A DNA stretch of 8,285 nucleotides, taken from the NCBI GenBank assembly GCA_964423705.1, contig CAYRGA010000082.1, forward strand, positions 1-8,285, in the 5' to 3' direction. Below are positions 5,583-8,285 of the stretch, in pieces; positions within the stretch are counted from its first letter, which is position 1; every line of letters begins with the position of its first letter. Below the pieces are notes generated by a model. The model saw only the letters and a program-made list of their open reading frames with translations. It made no database searches and was not told the origin of the DNA. The position numbers and the translations under genes were made by a program. The stretch comes from CAKSIN01 sp964423705. GTDB lineage: Bacteria; Bacillota; Clostridia; UMGS1810.

Positions 5583-6170
5583 ATGCAATGCAAAACCGAT
5601 AAAAGCAACCCGCTATTTCTGTTTGCCGCATCCGCCGCGGTATTTTTCATGTGTACCGTCGCAGGAATGATAGCCGCCTTCAACACCGACGGCACACTCA
5701 TGCAAAGCCTCGGCGGCTGCATAAAGGATGCGCTGAACAATAAAGCCGATTTCAAGCAAATTTTTACAAAGGCGGCAAGCTCTGACTTTCGATATACCGT
5801 TATTGTTATGCTGCTCGCCATCGGAAAATACACCTCGTTTGCTCCAATTTTATTCATAGGCTTTAAAGGCTTTTCTGCGGGTTATTCGGTCATACTCGCA
5901 TCAAAAGCAGTATCGGCGGGAGCATTGGCTGCCATAGCCTTGGCAGTGTTTCTGTCATGTGTGTTCACGGTTCCCATATATACCGTGATGTTTTTACTGT
6001 GCAGAAGCTGTGCAAAAAAAATCAACGCATACAAGCTTAGTACCAAGGATAAGCTCGGCGAATACGCATTATTTTTGCTTTCTGTTATAATACTGTATTC
6101 TCTGCTGTGTCTGGCAGACTGCATACAAGCGGCAGCTTGTCCGTTAATATTAAAGCTTGCCTCGATTTAA
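5583..6170 (+). CDS. Integral membrane protein resembling stage II sporulation protein M (SpoIIM)
   Basis: The protein has 195 residues and is strongly hydrophobic, with about five membrane segments: roughly 10-33, 72-94, 96-116, 117-142 and 160-185. A loop of about 38 residues follows the first segment. The central stretch LLAIGKYTSFAPILFIGFKG-FSAGYSVI resembles the corresponding region of SpoIIM as I remember it (a glycine-rich helix, then KGFxxGxxV). Length and topology also fit. SpoIIM works with SpoIID and SpoIIP in the mother-cell membrane to remodel septal peptidoglycan during engulfment. Proximity to a xerD gene is also known for spoIIM in Firmicutes. I start at ATG 5583, with GGAGG 7 bases upstream; an earlier in-frame ATG at 5556 lacks a ribosome binding site. 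The xerD-like gene follows after 24 bp. The family call rests on topology, one motif and context, so SpoIIM is probable but not certain. Confidence 0.65.
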   Translation: MQCKTDKSNPLFLFAASAAVFFMCTVAGMIAAFNTDGTLMQSLGGCIKDALNNKADFKQIFTKAASSDFRYTVIVMLLAIGKYTSFAPILFIGFKGFSAGYSVILASKAVSAGALAAIALAVFLSCVFTVPIYTVMFLLCRSCAKKINAYKLSTKDKLGEYALFLLSVIILYSLLCLADCIQAAACPLILKLASI

Positions 6171-6194
6171 AGAAGTTGGAAGGAAGGTTTCAAA

Positions 6195-7076
6195 ATGAAC
6201 TCACTTATGACTGAGTTTGTAGATTTTTTGCAATACGACAAAAAGGTTTCAAGCAATACACTTCAATCATATTCAAGGGATATAAGACAATTTTCGGATT
6301 ACATAGACCACAGCGGTACCGACTTATGCAGCATCACCCGCGATGACCTTACCGGCTATATACGCCATATGCAGAAAAGCGGAAAGGCTGCCAGCTCCGT
6401 ATCACGTTCGCTGGCATCGCTGAGAGCACTGTATAATTATTTACTTCTAAAAGGAAAGGTCGGTACAAATCCGGCAAACAAATTAAAAATTCCCAAATCC
6501 GAAAAAAAGCTTCCGCAGATTCTCACCTTAAGCGAGGTGGACAGTCTGCTGAACCGGCCGAACACATCAACGGCTAAGGGCATGCGCGACAAAGCAATGC
6601 TTGAGCTTATGTACGCCACGGGGCTTAAGGTTTCGGAGCTTATATCACTCAATATTAACGATGCAGACCTTGATTTCGGATATTTAAAATGCATAACCGA
6701 TAACGACGTTCGAATAGTACCTCTGGGAAAAGCCGCCATTCGCGCACTCAGGGAATACATATCACTCTGCCGAAACGGGATGATTTCCTCAGCAGCCGAA
6801 TCCTCCATGTTTGTCAACTGCAACGGTACGCGCATGACACGTCAGGGCTTTTGGAAAATCATAAAAAGCTATACCAAGGATGCCGGAATCGAAAAGGACA
6901 TCACCCCGCATACACTGCGCCACTCATTCGCGGCGCACCTTTTGGAAAACGGTGCAGACCTGGCATCTATTCAGGAAATGCTCGGTCACAAGGATATAGC
7001 CTCCACTCAGATTTATACCCGCCTTATGAAAAATCATATCCGTGAGGTGTATAACAAAGCACATCCCCGTGCCTGA
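6195..7076 (+). CDS. xerD: XerD-family tyrosine recombinase with altered active site
   Basis: XerD with XerC normally resolves chromosome dimers at dif. The 293-residue protein is colinear with XerD: an N-terminal SAM-like core-binding domain (about 1-90, NTLQSYSRDI at 21-30), a linker, and a C-terminal catalytic domain (about 107-290). It ends in the XerD-typical NKAHPRA. His239 and Arg242 (PHTLRH), His265 (GHKD) and the nucleophile Tyr274 (TQIYT) are present. However, the first catalytic Arg in the TGLRVSEL motif is Lys145, and the GKGNKER beta-hairpin with its catalytic Lys is replaced by ITDNDVR, one residue shorter. The reading frame is intact and everything else is conserved, so it is not a decaying pseudogene. 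The ATG at 6195 has AAGGAAGG 7 bases upstream. It follows the SpoIIM-like gene by 24 bp, so the two are probably one transcript. It may act with reduced catalysis or in DNA binding only. Confidence 0.85.
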   Translation: MNSLMTEFVDFLQYDKKVSSNTLQSYSRDIRQFSDYIDHSGTDLCSITRDDLTGYIRHMQKSGKAASSVSRSLASLRALYNYLLLKGKVGTNPANKLKIPKSEKKLPQILTLSEVDSLLNRPNTSTAKGMRDKAMLELMYATGLKVSELISLNINDADLDFGYLKCITDNDVRIVPLGKAAIRALREYISLCRNGMISSAAESSMFVNCNGTRMTRQGFWKIIKSYTKDAGIEKDITPHTLRHSFAAHLLENGADLASIQEMLGHKDIASTQIYTRLMKNHIREVYNKAHPRA

Positions 7077-7111
7077 TATGTCGAATAACAATAATAATTA
7101 ATATTCCAAAC

Positions 7112-7148
7112 GGAAGGATAATAACCTCTCCTTCCACGACGCTTTTTT
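7112..7148 (+). terminator. Possible terminator after the xerD-like gene
   Basis: A 7-bp stem, GGAAGGA/TCCTTCC, with a 10-base loop (7112-7135) is followed after seven bases by six T residues (7143-7148), 35 bp past the stop codon. The gap between stem and T-run is longer than in a canonical intrinsic terminator, so this may only be one component of the termination region. Confidence 0.45.
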
Positions 7149-7156
7149 AATATTGT

Positions 7157-7209
7157 ATATGTAAAGAAGCAAGCTGTCATTTTGTCTGAAAGCTTGCTTC
7201 TTTGTATAT
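7157..7209. terminator. Long hairpin between convergent genes, probable bidirectional terminator
   Basis: Arms at 7157-7175 and 7191-7209 flank a 15-base loop. The inner 13 bp (AAAGAAGCAAGCT with AGCTTGCTTCTTT) pair perfectly. Six more pairs form in RNA if two G-U wobbles are allowed, giving a 19-bp stem. The stem ends in A/T-rich arms, so transcripts from either strand finish in a U-rich stretch. It lies between the xerD-like gene (plus) and the regulator gene (minus, stop at 7273), where a shared terminator is expected. Confidence 0.7.
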
Positions 7210-7272
7210 TTATCTTCACTTGTGATAAACCCGATACACTCCAAGAAACTTCATAAACATACCACGTTTCTG

Positions 7273-8109
7273 TCAGTACTTCTTATTCATAAGTGCCTTT
7301 TCGGTATTTTTCGTCGCATTTTCAGCATCGCCGCCCATTTTAAAAAGTATATAGCAATAGAGAGTATTTATTATTGCCAACTGCGAAACCCTGGAGTTAA
7401 GTCCCAAAATATTATATTTCAACTCATCCGATGATGTATAAAGCACTATATCGCTATGCTTCAAAATCGGAGATTTTCCGGCATTCGTTATGGCAATCGT
7501 CGCTGCTCCGTTTTCCTTCGCAGTTTTTAAATTCTCCACGATATCCTTTGACGAGCCCGAAAGCGATACACCTATAACCACGTCATTTTCGTCCGTTTGA
7601 GCAGCAGCTATAGCCTGCATATGATTATCAGAATATGACATGGCATTAAGTCCGCAGCGCAAAAGTTTGTGATGCATATCCAAAATAACCGATGCGGAAT
7701 TTCCCAAACCAAAAATAAGTATCTTATTTGCATTCATGATTTTATGAGCCGCCCTCTGCAATTCATCCTTATCAAGCACCTTTTTTGTCATTTCAAGAGA
7801 GCAGTATATATCATCCACTATCTTTTGAAAAACCTCACCGCAGTCATCATCCTTTGTGATGGATTCATTCACCGAAGGCTGGCTGCTCTCTCGCGCAATG
7901 GATATTTTAAGCTCCTGATATCCCGAAAAACCCAAGCGCTTTGAAAAGCGCACCACCGTAGCTTCACTGCACTTACATTTATCAGCCAGCTCCGTTATGG
8001 AAAGAGGCAAAAGACCGTTTGGATTTTCCAATATCCAGTCGGCAAGTTTCTTCTCCGCACGTCCCATCTCATCATACTGTACCTTTATAGATAAAACTGT
8101 TTTATTCAT
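7273..8109 (-). CDS. MurR/RpiR-family transcriptional regulator (HTH plus SIS domain)
   Basis: This 278-residue protein is a DNA-binding regulator sensing a phosphorylated sugar. The N-terminal RpiR helix-turn-helix (about 1-77) includes SITELADKCKCSEATVVRFS followed by KRLGFSGYQELK, the family's recognition region. A linker and a C-terminal SIS domain (about 115-255) follow, with KILIFGLGNSASV, the phosphosugar loop VSLSGSSKDI and AIAITNAG. There are no membrane segments. Members regulate use of ribose, N-acetylmuramic acid, glucosamine, glucose and similar sugars, as repressors or activators; the effector cannot be read from this sequence. The ATG at 8109 has GAGG 8 bases upstream. The gene has its own promoter and converges on the xerD-like gene. 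A plus-strand -35 box at the window edge suggests its target is transcribed divergently. Confidence 0.93.
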   Translation of the reverse strand: MNKTVLSIKVQYDEMGRAEKKLADWILENPNGLLPLSITELADKCKCSEATVVRFSKRLGFSGYQELKISIARESSQPSVNESITKDDDCGEVFQKIVDDIYCSLEMTKKVLDKDELQRAAHKIMNANKILIFGLGNSASVILDMHHKLLRCGLNAMSYSDNHMQAIAAAQTDENDVVIGVSLSGSSKDIVENLKTAKENGAATIAITNAGKSPILKHSDIVLYTSSDELKYNILGLNSRVSQLAIINTLYCYILFKMGGDAENATKNTEKALMNKKY

Positions 8110-8140
8110 ACTACCAACCTCATATTCTTTGTATATATTA

Positions 8141-8169
8141 ATAGTAACTTAAAATTTGTTTTCAGTCAA
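8141..8169 (-). promoter_or_regulatory. Promoter of the RpiR-family regulator gene
   Basis: On the minus strand a -35 TTGACT (8169-8164) and a -10 TACTAT (8146-8141) are separated by exactly 17 bp. This places transcription start about 25 bases before the ATG at 8109. The upstream DNA is very A/T-rich, which suits an UP element. Confidence 0.75.
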
Positions 8170-8269
8170 TAAAAATTTAAAAATTCAATCGTATTTCAAA
8201 TCAAAATATACTATTTTCAGCCCAAAAAAAACAAATAACAAAAAAATTAAAAAAATTTTAAAAAAACTA

Positions 8270-8275
8270 TTGACA
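8270..8275 (+). promoter_or_regulatory. Isolated -35 box of a divergent promoter, cut by the window edge
   Basis: A consensus TTGACA on the plus strand is preceded by about 45 bp of A-tracts (8224-8268), resembling an UP element. The -10 would fall near 8293, outside the window. If real, it drives a gene divergent from the RpiR-type regulator. The rest of the 8170-8269 stretch shows only A/T-rich DNA and no clear operator. Confidence 0.45.
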
Positions 8276-8285
8276 ATAAATTTCA

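Noticed and set aside
6437..6835. 132-codon open frame antisense to the xerD-like gene
   Set aside because: It lies wholly within a clearly coding gene on the other strand, has no recognisable motif, and matches the expected reading-frame shadow.
6195..7076. Phage or genomic-island integrase
   Set aside because: Length, N-terminal domain, XerD-like C-terminus (HPRA) and the spoIIM-like neighbour fit a chromosomal Xer gene; there is no adjacent tRNA, attachment repeat or phage gene.
7034..7219. 61-codon minus-strand ORF in the convergent intergenic region
   Set aside because: It overlaps both hairpins and the 3' end of the xerD-like gene, has no family match, and its composition follows the hairpin arms.

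Overview
The window reads as chromosomal core sequence from a spore-forming, Gram-positive Clostridia-type bacterium (Firmicutes), probably an anaerobic gut or environmental lineage. Five things point there: the gene order hemW-hrcA-grpE-dnaK, an exact CIRCE heat-shock operator, a DnaK ATPase domain without the insertion seen in Gram-negative homologues, a SpoIIM-like gene directly ahead of a xerD-type gene, and strong GGAGG ribosome binding sites with AT-rich spacers. I see no phage, plasmid, insertion sequence, CRISPR array or RNA gene.

Region 1 (1-4545, all minus strand; transcription runs from high to low coordinates). It starts with an unrecognised 86-residue ORF, followed by a metal-dependent amidohydrolase, the radical-SAM heme chaperone hemW, and the class I heat-shock genes hrcA, grpE and dnaK. 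dnaK leaves the window at position 1. A vegetative promoter with a CIRCE operator sits just upstream of hrcA, so HrcA should repress its own operon. A GC-rich hairpin separates the amidohydrolase from hemW.

Region 2 (4596-7076, plus strand). proC (pyrroline-5-carboxylate reductase, last step of proline synthesis) has its own extended -10 promoter and its own terminator. A two-gene unit follows: a polytopic membrane protein resembling the sporulation protein SpoIIM, then a XerD-family tyrosine recombinase. The unit is preceded by a sequence resembling a sigma-E (mother-cell sporulation) promoter. The XerD-like protein keeps its overall architecture and its His/Arg/His/Tyr residues, but has Lys at the first catalytic Arg and has lost the beta-hairpin Lys. 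It may therefore be a slow or non-recombining DNA-binding form. This is the most unusual point in the window.

Region 3 (7077-8285). Two hairpins lie between the convergent xerD-like and rpiR-type genes; the second, a 19-bp stem, probably serves as a bidirectional terminator. A minus-strand MurR/RpiR-family regulator (HTH plus SIS domain) follows with a good promoter. At the right edge a consensus -35 box points outward on the plus strand, suggesting a divergently transcribed target operon, probably sugar metabolism, just outside the window.
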